DNA from: CBDHHC01 sp965263345
GTDB lineage: Bacteria; Pseudomonadota; Alphaproteobacteria; Rhizobiales; CBDHHC01
DNA: 64,000 bases
Assembly (NCBI GenBank): GCA_965263345.1
Contig: CBDHHC010000006.1
Span: 310,001-374,000 of the forward strand
Reading direction: 5' to 3'
Shown one piece after another: positions 27,080 to 36,074 of this stretch. Below the pieces are notes generated by a model that was given only the letters and a program-made list of their open reading frames with translations, was not told where the DNA came from and made no database searches. The translations under genes were made by a program, and so were the position numbers. Positions within the stretch are counted from its first letter, which is position 1, and each line of letters begins with the position of its first letter.

Positions 27080-27309
27080 ACAAGTTATAATTTCGCTATG
27101 AATTTTAAATATTTAGCTTTCATGAGCTTATAGAACATACTTACATAAAGTTTTATTGCACCTTTAACTTTCACTTAGGCGCTCCTCGTTTCCTTAGATT
27201 TGTCTACGTATTTCAGTATTTTTCTAAGTAGTCATCCCGGATAGATTTCTTGTCTTTGAACTGATTTGATCTCACTAATTTTAAGCATGAATTCTCTCGG
27301 GGTGTTTTT

Positions 27310-30300
27310 ATGGTTGATGTTGTTGGTGGTGGTTTTACGAGTGGTACTGGTGGTTCCAATATTGTTCCAGATTTAGAAACCAAAGACACAAAGAGTCGTG
27401 TCAGTGAGTCGCTTATAGAAGGTGGTACAGGTCATAAAGGTTTTACAGAAGGTTTAACCGAACCCAAGGAGAGAAGTGAAGCTCGAGGAGGTGAACTACC
27501 ACATGAAACTGGTGAGCCATTTGTTGATTATGAACCTGGTCTTACGCTTTCACAACAAAAAATGCTTACGGAGTTTGAAGGGGGACAAGGTACAGAAGCA
27601 GTTACCTTAGTCAGCCATCAAGGGAATGATCCTGTATCCCCTGAAAGACAAGCTGAGATTGACAAGTGGTATACAGATAATGTTGAAAAACCATGGTGGG
27701 GTAATCAGGGTAATTTTGTTGAAGCTATAAAAGGTGAAAGTTCTTTAGGTTCATTAAATCCTGGCGAGCAAGAAGTTCTGCTAGCTAATGCTTCTAATAA
27801 TAGGATTAGCAGGGCTTCAGAAGAAATTATGGCTACCTCTGTTGAGACTAGGGAAACTGTTGCAGGGGTCATGATGGAGCGTTCTGTTGCTTTGATGCAG
27901 AGGGACAATCCAAATGAAATGTCAGCTGGTTTATTGGCTGTCAAAGCTTTGCGGTTAGCTCCAAATAGTGCTGAACTAATTTCAGGACTTTCTGTCGAAG
28001 AGAGTGGGGTTGTTGCCAAAGCCATTGGTCCTTTGATGCAACGTATGCTTCCTGGTACTTTTGAGCCTAACCCTTTAATGCAAGCTGTTGAATCAACATT
28101 AGATAATTTGGCTTCTCGCCCTATGAATGAGGCTGGACAAGCCTTTGTTGGACAACTTTTTGCCAATACAGATTCGATTGTTTACGAGTATCATACAACA
28201 CTTGCTGAAAGTATGGGACCTGCTTTAGCTTCTACATGGTATCCGAATGATGCGGCTAAGCAGAAAAGCGAAGGGAAAAGATTAACGGGGATCCTTCAAA
28301 CTGAGCAAGGGCGCTCTTTGATTTCAGATACTGATGTTCATGGCCTTGCTCGCTTACAAGCTTTGGAAGTTATTCAGGCAAATCCTGAAATAACTGGCGA
28401 GGTGTTAAAAGCACATCGTGGTTCTGGTTGGGATAATCCTGTCCTTACGAAAGCAATGGCCCAGCCGATGGCTGAGCAATATATGCAATTAAGGGGGGAT
28501 CAATCACTCAGCTTAGCTGGTACGCATCTTGATAATACCGTAGGTTTTGCGATGAGTGCAAAGCCTTTAATTCCTGAGAATGCAACGCCTGAAGAAATAG
28601 CCGCTCTGGAAGAAAAGTTTGCAGAAGGTCGTCATTCGTATTTTACTGGAAATGAAGACGTTGAAAAGGTAACTGATCGTATAAGAGCTGTTGGAGGGGA
28701 TGACTTTAAAGTTGCGATTCTTCCAGTTCAGTTTACGAGCCCAGAGACAGGGGCTGTTACATTGCCATTGTTCCGTGTTGAAAGAGCTGATGGGAGTATT
28801 CGGTATGTTGATAATGTCGGTCGTTCTTATGACAGCTTTTCGAAATGGAAGAAAGATAATCAATTGCCTCCTGGAACAATGGTTTTTCCAGAGAATGGCC
28901 ATCTTACTCGTGGTGCTAATGGTGAGGTTCGTCTAGGAAGCGCTGCGACACCAAAAACACCAGATACTTTTGGTGAGCATCTTGTTGGTGTTCTTGATAA
29001 GGCTGCTCTCGTTGGTGGTATTGTTGCTGGCGGATTTGTTATTTTTGGTTCTGGAGGATTGGCTGCCCCCCTTGTTCTTGGTGCTGCTGGCTTATATCAG
29101 GCAGGACGTGCAGGTGAAGGGCTTTATGATAGGTATGCTCATGGTCAATCTCTTGATTTATCAGATCCACAAGCGAGGCAATTATGGTTTGAGTTTGGCG
29201 CCAGTGCCTTAGGATCTCTTGCAGTTGGTAATCTGGCAAGAATTGGTATGAGTGGCAAAGCTCTCACACCCCTTGGGGCGACAGTTGCAACAGGATTAAA
29301 TATTTCGGCAGGTGTTGCTGATACTGCCGCGATTGCAAATACAGGTTATGAACTGTTAACAAACTGGAATAATCTGAAGCCAGGACAAAGGGCTCAAATG
29401 GGGCTTTCCATGGCGTTCTGGGGTGTGCAACAAGGAGCTGCTCTTAGAATGTCTGGTGCGCGAAGTTTTAGTGATGCCGTGAATATGACGTTTAATCCTG
29501 CATTTATGCGAAACCAGCTGCTTACATCTTTTGCTCCGCCGGTGATTCGAGATAGTTCTCTTCCAGGTAGTCAAGTTCGTATTGAGTATACTGTGACTAA
29601 CGGGCTAGTTGATGGTGATATCCGTATAATTGCTGGTGAGGGAGCTACTCAACAGGACATTGATATTCATATACAAACCGCACAAACGATGCTTCGTCAT
29701 TCCGGTTTAGAAGGACGTATGAGAGGCATGTTCACAGATGGTGCACCTGTTGGCTCAGAAAGGTGGCGTCTTAACTTTGAAGTTAATAAGCTTGGTTCTG
29801 TTATTGAAGCGCATACTGCGAGATTAGAAAACCCGAATTTGTCTAATGTACAACGTACTCAAATTGAAGCTGATATTCGTTCATATCAAGAGCAGTTAGA
29901 TAATTTTAATGTGAGATTGGCACAAATGGAAGCTGATCCGCAAAGAGGGTTTGGGCAGGTCGATGCAGAGAGTGCAGGTGGGATTCGAGCTGAGGAACTC
30001 GGACTTCCTGAACAGCCTGTTTCACCCGAGCGTCTTAAAGCATTAGGCCTTGATGAAGACGCTGGATATCACTGGCATTTACCTAGTGGGTCTGATACAC
30101 CGGTTATTCGTTCACATAAGGAAGGTCAAGACAGATTGGCTTGGGACAGTCATGCTGGACAAGCTGTTCGCGTAGGAGATGATCCTGTAAGGCCGACATT
30201 TGTTAATGATAGCCCTGGGACTCATGCAGTCTCAGAATCTTTTGATATTGGCCAGGCAATCAAGACAAGAGATGCTGCGATTGCAGAACGAGATGTTCTT

Positions 30301-30807
30301 CTTGCCCAGAGAGAAGAAAATGGGACATTAAGTGATGCGGATGCCTCTAAACTTAGTCGAGCACGTGGAACTATCAACGAGCAAAGTCGTCTTATTGGTG
30401 AAGCGGGAGCTGTCGATTATATTCAAACTACTTATCCAAATGCAGTGCTCGAATATGGTGGTCCAAATCAAGCCTCGCAAGCAGGGGATTTTGATCAGAT
30501 TTGGCGTATACCAGGTACAGATGGTGCTGGCGATCAATTTATCCTAGTAGAGTCTAAAGGTGGAACGGCTTCGCTTGGTACCCGTACAATTGGTACAGAT
30601 GTGCATACACAAGGAACACCTGAATATTTTGCCGAAATTTCACGTATTATGGGTAATTCCAGTGACCCAGCGATTCGTAGCTTGATGAGAGATATTAGAC
30701 TTGCTAGACAAAGAGGCGATGTTAGATATCTTGAAGTTAAAACTCCTATCGTTGATGGGGCAGTTGTCAGTGTCAAACATAGAGAATTTGATATTGCAGC
30801 TCGATAG
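27310..30807 (+). CDS. polymorphic toxin with DUF4781-like middle and PD-(D/E)XK-like C-terminal nuclease domain
   Basis: A 1165-residue protein with no signal peptide. The N-terminal 80 residues are Gly/Thr/Glu-rich. Residues about 110-560 are helical and resemble DUF4781 proteins (phrases GTHLDNTVGFAMSAKPL, LPLFRVERADGSIRYVDN). A glycine-rich hydrophobic stretch near 560-640 (ALVGGIVAGGFVIFGSGG) may insert in membranes, followed by NNLKPGQRAQMGLSMAFWG. The last 120 residues look like a PD-(D/E)XK nuclease: FDQIW with Asp1062, then LVESKGG with Glu1081 and Lys1083, GTRTIG, and QGTPEYFAEISRIMG. Such C-termini are toxin tips. The next gene, 15 bases on, is immunity-like. The export route is not evident. 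Confidence 0.72.
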   Translation: MVDVVGGGFTSGTGGSNIVPDLETKDTKSRVSESLIEGGTGHKGFTEGLTEPKERSEARGGELPHETGEPFVDYEPGLTLSQQKMLTEFEGGQGTEAVTLVSHQGNDPVSPERQAEIDKWYTDNVEKPWWGNQGNFVEAIKGESSLGSLNPGEQEVLLANASNNRISRASEEIMATSVETRETVAGVMMERSVALMQRDNPNEMSAGLLAVKALRLAPNSAELISGLSVEESGVVAKAIGPLMQRMLPGTFEPNPLMQAVESTLDNLASRPMNEAGQAFVGQLFANTDSIVYEYHTTLAESMGPALASTWYPNDAAKQKSEGKRLTGILQTEQGRSLISDTDVHGLARLQALEVIQANPEITGEVLKAHRGSGWDNPVLTKAMAQPMAEQYMQLRGDQSLSLAGTHLDNTVGFAMSAKPLIPENATPEEIAALEEKFAEGRHSYFTGNEDVEKVTDRIRAVGGDDFKVAILPVQFTSPETGAVTLPLFRVERADGSIRYVDNVGRSYDSFSKWKKDNQLPPGTMVFPENGHLTRGANGEVRLGSAATPKTPDTFGEHLVGVLDKAALVGGIVAGGFVIFGSGGLAAPLVLGAAGLYQAGRAGEGLYDRYAHGQSLDLSDPQARQLWFEFGASALGSLAVGNLARIGMSGKALTPLGATVATGLNISAGVADTAAIANTGYELLTNWNNLKPGQRAQMGLSMAFWGVQQGAALRMSGARSFSDAVNMTFNPAFMRNQLLTSFAPPVIRDSSLPGSQVRIEYTVTNGLVDGDIRIIAGEGATQQDIDIHIQTAQTMLRHSGLEGRMRGMFTDGAPVGSERWRLNFEVNKLGSVIEAHTARLENPNLSNVQRTQIEADIRSYQEQLDNFNVRLAQMEADPQRGFGQVDAESAGGIRAEELGLPEQPVSPERLKALGLDEDAGYHWHLPSGSDTPVIRSHKEGQDRLAWDSHAGQAVRVGDDPVRPTFVNDSPGTHAVSESFDIGQAIKTRDAAIAERDVLLAQREENGTLSDADASKLSRARGTINEQSRLIGEAGAVDYIQTTYPNAVLEYGGPNQASQAGDFDQIWRIPGTDGAGDQFILVESKGGTASLGTRTIGTDVHTQGTPEYFAEISRIMGNSSDPAIRSLMRDIRLARQRGDVRYLEVKTPIVDGAVVSVKHREFDIAAR

Positions 30808-30822
30808 ATTGTAGAGGCAAAA

Positions 30823-31767
30823 ATGTCAATCAGTTCCCAGGTAGAGCCTGAAAACTATTCAGATTATATTTTCAGGCATGATACTGAAAGAGACAATGAG
30901 TTTTATAAAGAATTGCTTGAAAACCATGAAGAGTATTTTCAAGCAGGTTTGGATAATCTAGGAAAGCTTCCAAAAAATATTCACTCTATGTTTCGTGATG
31001 CTCTTGATACTATCCCATTTCGAGCTGCCTTGAATCCTAATGACCCCTTAATGCAGAGAGATTTGTTCCGTGCTGCTCGTTGTATTTCAGCATATTCAAG
31101 AATGATACAGCTTAGAGACGGTTTTATTACACTTGATTTGGGTGATGGAAATATTATTAATTTGCCACCAGTTGAGGGGCATTTAAATTCCAGTGATATT
31201 GCTGATGGTATTTATGCAGCAATTATTTGTAGAGATAGAACTTCTTTGAAGGCTCTTTGTCAGATTGATGTACGTAAATTTCAGAGCCCAAATGTTTTGA
31301 CATCTTCTTATACGTTTACCTGGGTAGAATTCCTGCAAGCTTTTGTTACGAAGTCAAATCAAACTATGGAAAAACTACGTCAGGTTTATACGGAGTCCGA
31401 ACCTGAAAAAGTCGAGACGAATGTTGATTATGCTCTGTATATAGCTTCAGGTTTAATGGAAGTCTTTTATAATTTTGGAGCTCAAGATCGTCTTAGTTTT
31501 TATAAGGCTCTGGCTAAATCCCTTGTGCGTCATAAACGCTATTTTGAAGTTGTACAATTGACCTCTGGTGAAACGTTACGGTCAGAACCTCGTGGATATA
31601 TATCCCTGGGTTTACTATCGGCATCAGTCTTGTATCATGATCTTGGAAACCCTATTGACGTCCAATCTGATTATATTCCAAAAGCCCTTGTTGAAGGTCA
31701 GTTTATAGACAAGGAACTACATTGGAAAGCTCAAGGCGAAATGCCTTTGATGAACTTTGACAGTTAA
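30823..31767 (+). CDS. probable immunity protein (Imm49-like)
   Basis: A 314-residue, mainly helical cytoplasmic protein 15 bases after the toxin gene with its own AGAGG site. Phrases such as FRAALNPNDPLMQRDLFRAARCISAYSR and DGIYAAIICRDRTSLKALC resemble the Imm49-type family of helical immunity proteins, though I hold this loosely. Position directly after a toxin with a nuclease tip is the main reason for the call: it should bind and block the PD-(D/E)XK-like domain in the producing cell. No catalytic motif is visible. Confidence 0.6.
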   Translation: MSISSQVEPENYSDYIFRHDTERDNEFYKELLENHEEYFQAGLDNLGKLPKNIHSMFRDALDTIPFRAALNPNDPLMQRDLFRAARCISAYSRMIQLRDGFITLDLGDGNIINLPPVEGHLNSSDIADGIYAAIICRDRTSLKALCQIDVRKFQSPNVLTSSYTFTWVEFLQAFVTKSNQTMEKLRQVYTESEPEKVETNVDYALYIASGLMEVFYNFGAQDRLSFYKALAKSLVRHKRYFEVVQLTSGETLRSEPRGYISLGLLSASVLYHDLGNPIDVQSDYIPKALVEGQFIDKELHWKAQGEMPLMNFDS

Positions 31768-31776
31768 GCAGCATAG

Positions 31777-33441
31777 TTAAACCGCTGAGAACGTCTCTGC
31801 TGTTGCCATTTTCCAGTATCTAGCAAAACGTTTGTCGTCAGTTCCATTGAGGAGTTCACCGGGCTCTATTGTCGGGAAGAGTTCTGAGAAAGAACAGATC
31901 TTCTCTCCTGAAACACGGCGGGATAAGTGCCGTGGTCTTAGTTCGCTTGGATGAGATAGCCCCATTGCAGCAACTAATTCAGCTAGTGCTTCAATCGTTG
32001 AGTTATGGAAGTTATAAACACGTTCATATTTATCTGAAACAACAAGTGCTCTCTGGCGGAACCAGTCTTGGGTTGCAACACCGGTTGGACAGTGATCTGT
32101 GTGACATTGTTGAGCTTGGATACAGCCTAATGCAAACATAAATCCACGGCCTGCGTTGCAGTAATCTGCTCCTAAGGCCATAACTCGTGCCATATCAAAA
32201 GCCGATGTTATTTTACCGCTGGTTCCTATTTTAATTTTGTCCCTTAAATTTACGCCTATTAAACTGTTGTGGACAAAAGAGAGCCCCTCACGAAGTGGCA
32301 TTCCCATGTGATCTGCAAATTCAAGAGGTGCGGCCCCTGTTCCGCCCTCTTTTCCATCAACTACGATAAAATCAGGTGTTATTTCAGTCTCTACCATAGC
32401 TTTGCAAATTGCTAAGAATTCCCAAGCATGTCCCACACATAACTTAAACCCAATAGGTTTTCCCTCTGAAAGATCTCGCAGTTTTGCAATAAATTGCATG
32501 AGTTCTATTGGAGTTGAAAAAGCTGGATGGGCTGCGGGAGATATGCAATCATGCTGTCTTGATATCTTTCTAGTTTTAGCGATTTCTTTTGTTATTTTGG
32601 CTTTTGGTAAAACACCTCCATGTCCAGGTTTTGCTCCCTGGGAGAGTTTTAATTCAATCATTTTTACATAATCAAGTTTTGCGGTTTCAGCAAAAGTCTG
32701 GTCACAGAATTCACCATTTGCATCACGACATCCAAAATAGCCTGATCCTATTTGCCAAATGAGATCTCCTCCATATTTTTTATGATATTTGCTTATTCCG
32801 CCTTCACCAGTTGTATGTGCAAAGTTTCCTTTTTTTGCACCTTTGTTTAAGGCTCTGATGGCATTTGGGCTGATAGCTCCAAAGCTCATACCTGAAATGT
32901 TAAATACGGATGCATTGTATGGTTGTGCGCAATTTTGTCCACCAATCATTATTCTGAATGGTTCTTTTGCAACTGGTTTGGGGAATGTTGAGTGATTAAG
33001 CCATTCAAACTCTGACGCATAAACATCATATTGTGTTCCAAAAGGTCTTTTATCGAGTTGCTGTTTTGCTCTTTGATAAACAATTGCCCTTTTATCTCTG
33101 CTAAATGGCATTCCATCTTTATCACCTTCAAAGAAATACTGACGCATTTCTGGGCGGATTTCTTCGAGCAAGAAGCGTAATTGGGCTGCTAGTGGATAGT
33201 TGCGTAAAATGGAATGTTTTGTTTGTAAGAGATCTCGGAAACCCCAGAGAGTTAATCCACCAAACAGAAGAAGTGGGACCACTAATATGTAATTATACTC
33301 GGGGAACCGAAAGAGTAGCCATACGCAAAGAGCGGTCATCGCGATCATTACAGTTAGTACACTGTAACGAAGCTTGAATGGAAGTAATAATATATGCATG
33401 TTTCTAAACCATGTGTTTTTTTCACATGATAAATCAGGCAT
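31777..33441 (-). CDS. FMN-binding glutamate synthase family protein, membrane-anchored
   Basis: A 554-residue protein with two N-terminal membrane helices (about 27-45 and 50-68) and a GltB-like central/FMN domain: VFNISGMSFGAISPNAIRALN, AHTTGEGGISKYHKKYGGDL, MIELKLSQGAKPGHGG, DFIVVDGKEGGTGAAP, and a cysteine cluster GCIQAQQCHTDHCPTGVATQ for an iron-sulfur centre. The glutamine amidotransferase part of true glutamate synthase is absent. Such stand-alone proteins are widespread and their reaction is not well settled. Converges with the immunity-like gene, 9 bases apart. Confidence 0.85.
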   Translation of the reverse strand: MPDLSCEKNTWFRNMHILLLPFKLRYSVLTVMIAMTALCVWLLFRFPEYNYILVVPLLLFGGLTLWGFRDLLQTKHSILRNYPLAAQLRFLLEEIRPEMRQYFFEGDKDGMPFSRDKRAIVYQRAKQQLDKRPFGTQYDVYASEFEWLNHSTFPKPVAKEPFRIMIGGQNCAQPYNASVFNISGMSFGAISPNAIRALNKGAKKGNFAHTTGEGGISKYHKKYGGDLIWQIGSGYFGCRDANGEFCDQTFAETAKLDYVKMIELKLSQGAKPGHGGVLPKAKITKEIAKTRKISRQHDCISPAAHPAFSTPIELMQFIAKLRDLSEGKPIGFKLCVGHAWEFLAICKAMVETEITPDFIVVDGKEGGTGAAPLEFADHMGMPLREGLSFVHNSLIGVNLRDKIKIGTSGKITSAFDMARVMALGADYCNAGRGFMFALGCIQAQQCHTDHCPTGVATQDWFRQRALVVSDKYERVYNFHNSTIEALAELVAAMGLSHPSELRPRHLSRRVSGEKICSFSELFPTIEPGELLNGTDDKRFARYWKMATAETFSAV

Positions 33442-33476
33442 ATGTCCACTATATGAAATTTTAAAAGATGAACTAT

Positions 33477-33732
33477 TTAAGCCCTATATTCTGAATAAGG
33501 TGCATGAATATGAAGGACACCTTTCTCATCCATAAATGTTTTAAAAGATGCATATGAGTCCTCTTCTGTCCAATAGTCTAATATTTTGGATGACATGTGC
33601 TTTGGGGACTTTGACCCACAAAAGCGGATTTTTTGATGTCATCGTGTATTCGGGATTTAAACGCATTGCATAAGATTTTGCTTCTGCAACGAGTTCTTTA
33701 AGTTTTTTTAGTTTTGTTTCTTTTGCTTTCAT
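33477..33732 (-). pseudogene. small conserved protein, frameshifted as sequenced
   Basis: From 33732 the minus strand reads MKAKETKLKKLKELVAEAKSY, then NPEYTMTSKNPLLWVKVPKAH and breaks; the remainder of that frame (VIQNIRLLDRR, end near 33541) looks random. The overlapping frame begins at an ATG at 33596 and reads MSSKILDYWTEEDSYASF, then KTFMDEKGVLHIHAPYSEYRA to a stop at 33477. Both parts look like real protein and join naturally at KVPKA-MSSK, so one base gained (or two lost) near 33597 splits one protein of about 84 residues. I do not recognise the family. It is 35 bases upstream of the FMN glutamate-synthase-like gene on the same strand. Confidence 0.55.
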
Positions 33733-33939
33733 ATTAATTACCTCAAACTTTGTTTCTTGATTGTTATAATTGTTTATTTATGAAATACAGCTTTTTGTGA
33801 AATTTAAAAATTCTCATATATCATTGTCATTTATTTAATGATTTTCATTTATATTATAAGGAGTAAATATAAGGTATATATTTACTTATGAATTCTTAGT
33901 TCTCATGATACTTTCTAAATTTGAAGAAAGGTGCTCATA

Positions 33940-34260
33940 ATGGGAAACACTGCAACGATTACCAACCCTAAATATGCTCAAATTAATATTGATGGTGCTA
34001 CGTCTGGTGTTGCGAAGGTGATTTGTAATGGCTTAAAAGAGCAATTTGGCGATAGCATTCAGCATAGTTTTGGAACTGATTATGATGTCATTTATATTAC
34101 TATGGCAGAAGATGAAATTTCTTTAGACGAAACTCTCAGAGAGATTTTTACAGAAAATGATCTAGAGATCGTGATTGATAAAACAGATAATGATATTCAT
34201 TTAGGTTTGGGGCCTATTACAAGTCGTAAGGGGCATTTTTATCGTGTGAAGCCAGTATGA
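33940..34260 (+). CDS. hypothetical protein, 106 aa
   Basis: A small cytoplasmic protein, MGNTATITNPKYAQINIDG onward, acidic, ending LGPITSRKGHFYRVKPV. I do not recognise it. The ATG at 33940 sits 8 bases after AAGAAAGG (33924-33931); an in-frame GTG at 33931 overlaps that site and is unlikely. It converges with the Rrf2-family regulator gene. The 33733-33939 gap holds both divergent promoters and shows TATA-like runs only. Confidence 0.6.
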   Translation: MGNTATITNPKYAQINIDGATSGVAKVICNGLKEQFGDSIQHSFGTDYDVIYITMAEDEISLDETLREIFTENDLEIVIDKTDNDIHLGLGPITSRKGHFYRVKPV

Positions 34261-34278
34261 AGTCTTAATTGCCATAAT

Positions 34279-34686
34279 TTAAGCTTCCGCCTTTTCAATA
34301 ATTGTTTGTAATGTAAATTTATTTAAATGTTCAAGGAAAGCTTTCGTTGCTCCCTTCATTATAGGTGTTAGGGCGCAATTAGGCAGAAAATAACAATTGC
34401 ATTTTGTAGATTTTAAACATTCGACAACGGCAAAATCAGTTTCAATAATTTGGACAATGTCACCCAATTTTATATTTTCAGGGGGCATTGAGAGGGTAAT
34501 TCCACCAATCCTTCCTCTATTGGTTTTTAGATAGTTTTGCTGACTAAGTTTCGCAACTATTTTCATAACATGTGACTTCGAAATATTCAGCTTTTCCGTG
34601 ATTTCGTCTACAGTTATTGTTGTGTCTGATTGAGACAAAAGCATTAAAATTCTTAAAGCATAGTCGCTTGCCATATTTAATCGCAT
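34279..34686 (-). CDS. Rrf2 family regulator, NsrR-like
   Basis: A 135-residue winged-helix repressor. DYALRILMLLSQ and ITEKLNISKSHVMKIVAKL form the DNA-binding domain, NRGRIGGITLS the wing. Cysteines at 90, 96, 98 and 104 match the cluster-binding spacing of NsrR (nitric-oxide sensing 4Fe-4S or 2Fe-2S protein; E. coli uses Cys 91, 96 and 102). It is divergent from a truncated haemoglobin gene, a common NsrR target, and an ATGTAT/ATACAT dyad lies between them. NO sensing is therefore likely; an IscR-like role is less so because the Cys spacing differs. Confidence 0.85.
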   Translation of the reverse strand: MRLNMASDYALRILMLLSQSDTTITVDEITEKLNISKSHVMKIVAKLSQQNYLKTNRGRIGGITLSMPPENIKLGDIVQIIETDFAVVECLKSTKCNCYFLPNCALTPIMKGATKAFLEHLNKFTLQTIIEKAEA

Positions 34687-34732
34687 CAGTTTCCCTTAAA
34701 TCATTCATTTTATATGTTGCTTTTATCATGAA

Positions 34733-34755
34733 ATGTATTATATTAAAAGATACAT
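34733..34755. promoter_or_regulatory. candidate NsrR dyad
   Basis: ATGTAT (34733-34738) and ATACAT (34750-34755) form a 6-bp inverted repeat with an 11-base spacer, rich in A/T, in the gap between the regulator and the haemoglobin gene. The half site AAGATACAT is close to the AAGATGCAT half site known for NsrR. Binding is an inference. Confidence 0.4.
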
Positions 34756-34760
34756 ATTAT

Positions 34761-35256
34761 ATGAATGATAATGCGAGTTTTAGATGGGAAAATTACCCTC
34801 TTGAAGCTAGACCCAATATTATAAGATTGCCAGTCCATGAGTCTATCACCGTTGATCAGATCAGTCGTTTGGTCGATTTGTTTTATTCACGTGTTCAAAA
34901 AGACACTCGGGCTTGGCCCTGTATTTGATGAGAAGCTTCAAGGGCGCTGGGATGAACATCTCGTAAAGATGAAAAGTTTTTGGCGCTCTGTCCTTCTAAA
35001 GACTGGCGAGTATAAAGGCCAGCCTATGCCTGCTCATGTTCGATTGAAAACAGCCGTTTCTGAGGATTTTCAAATCTGGCTTGGATTGTTTCGGGACACC
35101 GCATTTGAGTGTTTTGATGCTGAAGCAGCCCCGCTTGTTATTGAAGTTGCTGAACGGATTGCACAAAGTTTTTGGTTGGGCATGTTCGGAACCCCATTTT
35201 CTTCACCTCCTCAATGGATGAGTAGTCAGTCATTAAATCAAGTTACAGAATGTTAA
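34761..35256 (+). pseudogene. group III truncated haemoglobin, frameshifted as sequenced
   Basis: A globin-like oxygen/NO-binding protein. The first frame reads RPNIIRLPVHESITVDQISRL and FYSRVQKDTR, then breaks at 34909-34911 where GGG should be GG; the next frame continues LGPVFDEKLQGRWDEHLVKM, FWRSVLLKTGEYKGQPMPAH and FGTPFSSPPQW to a stop at 35254-35256. Group III globins carry the proximal histidine in the MPAH segment, which is present. Expected length after repair is about 165 residues. Its place opposite an NsrR-like gene suggests nitric oxide detoxification. One extra G is enough to explain the break. Confidence 0.82.
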
Positions 35257-35268
35257 AGGATTGATATC

Positions 35269-35442
35269 ATGAAAGTATTAGATTTTATTGCTTTGGCCTT
35301 TCTTTTCCCTGGCGATGTTGTGCGTAAATATGCTGGCATCTCTATTGAAGAAGATGGGGGTATTTTACGCTCTTTTGTGAATATGGTTTTCTGGGGCGTT
35401 ATTTTCTCAGTTGTTGCATTTCAGTTTTTTGTAGTTTGTTAG
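35269..35442 (+). CDS. small membrane protein, 57 aa
   Basis: A 57-residue frame with an AAAGGA site (35255-35260) that overlaps the haemoglobin stop and an ATG 8 bases later. It reads MKVLDFIALAFLFPGDVV, then FVNMVFWGVIFSVVAFQFF near the end: one weakly hydrophobic N-terminal part and one clear membrane helix. Tight coupling to the haemoglobin gene suggests it belongs to the NO-response module. Unknown function. Confidence 0.6.
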   Translation: MKVLDFIALAFLFPGDVVRKYAGISIEEDGGILRSFVNMVFWGVIFSVVAFQFFVVC

Positions 35443-35476
35443 AGGACCCTAATTTAAAAATAATAGAGGTTCCTTT

Positions 35477-35848
35477 ATGACCAAATTTTCTGGCATTGTT
35501 CCAATTATCCGCAGCTTTGATGAGGCTAAGATGCGGGAGTTTTATCTTGATTTTTTAGGGTTTGAGATTTTGTTTGAGCTTCGGTTTGAAGATGACCTTC
35601 CTCTTTATGTTGGGGTTAAAATAGACGACGTTATTTTACATATTTCTGAGCATTTTGGTGATGCCAGCCCAGGTTCTACCGTTCGTATTGAAGTTGATGA
35701 TGTTCATGGGTATTGCAAAGTGTTAAATGAAAAATCTTATAAGCATGCTCGGCCTGGTGTTCAAAAACAGCCTTGGGGTTATGATGAGATGTCAATTTCG
35801 GATCCTTTCGGGAATAAGCTAATCTTTTGTGAAGAGCTTAAAAGTTAG
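35477..35848 (+). CDS. VOC (glyoxalase/bleomycin-resistance-like) family protein
   Basis: A 123-residue protein of the vicinal-oxygen-chelate fold with FSGIVPIIRSFDEAKMREFY, VKIDDVILHISEHFGDASPG, VRIEVDDV, QPWGYDEMSISDPFGNKLIF. The layout matches the BLMA/glyoxalase-like superfamily whose members bind or detoxify small molecules. It lies 34 bases after the small membrane protein gene and may be in the same unit. No exact substrate can be given. Confidence 0.82.
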   Translation: MTKFSGIVPIIRSFDEAKMREFYLDFLGFEILFELRFEDDLPLYVGVKIDDVILHISEHFGDASPGSTVRIEVDDVHGYCKVLNEKSYKHARPGVQKQPWGYDEMSISDPFGNKLIFCEELKS

Positions 35849-35976
35849 TGTTCTGTCTTTGCTATCAAGCTGATGAAATCTATTATAAGGGAGGCTCAAA
35901 GGACGTGCACAACTTTTTTATCTCAATAAATTCAATGATTTGAAAAATTTGTTTTGGTTTATTTTTTGTTAATGAG

Positions 35977-35999
35977 AGGAACGGGGGATGCCCGTTCCT
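35977..35999. terminator. palindromic hairpin AGGAACGGG, copy 1
   Basis: Perfect 9-bp stem AGGAACGGG (35977-35985) with CCCGTTCCT (35991-35999), 5-nt loop, between the VOC gene and the convergent small secreted protein gene. A variant with the same arms is at 37605-37628, and a half copy at about 39530-39540. Likely a terminator that belongs to a dispersed palindrome family. Confidence 0.55.
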
Positions 36000-36074
36000 G
36001 CCGTCATATATTCCTAAAGCGGAACACATGGTTTTGCCTGGGCATAGCAGGCCCATTTTTTTCATGATATACTT

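Noticed and set aside
34617..34760. Extension of the globin frame upstream of 34761
   Set aside because: It would run antisense through the regulator start and the dyad; ATG 34761 fits family length.
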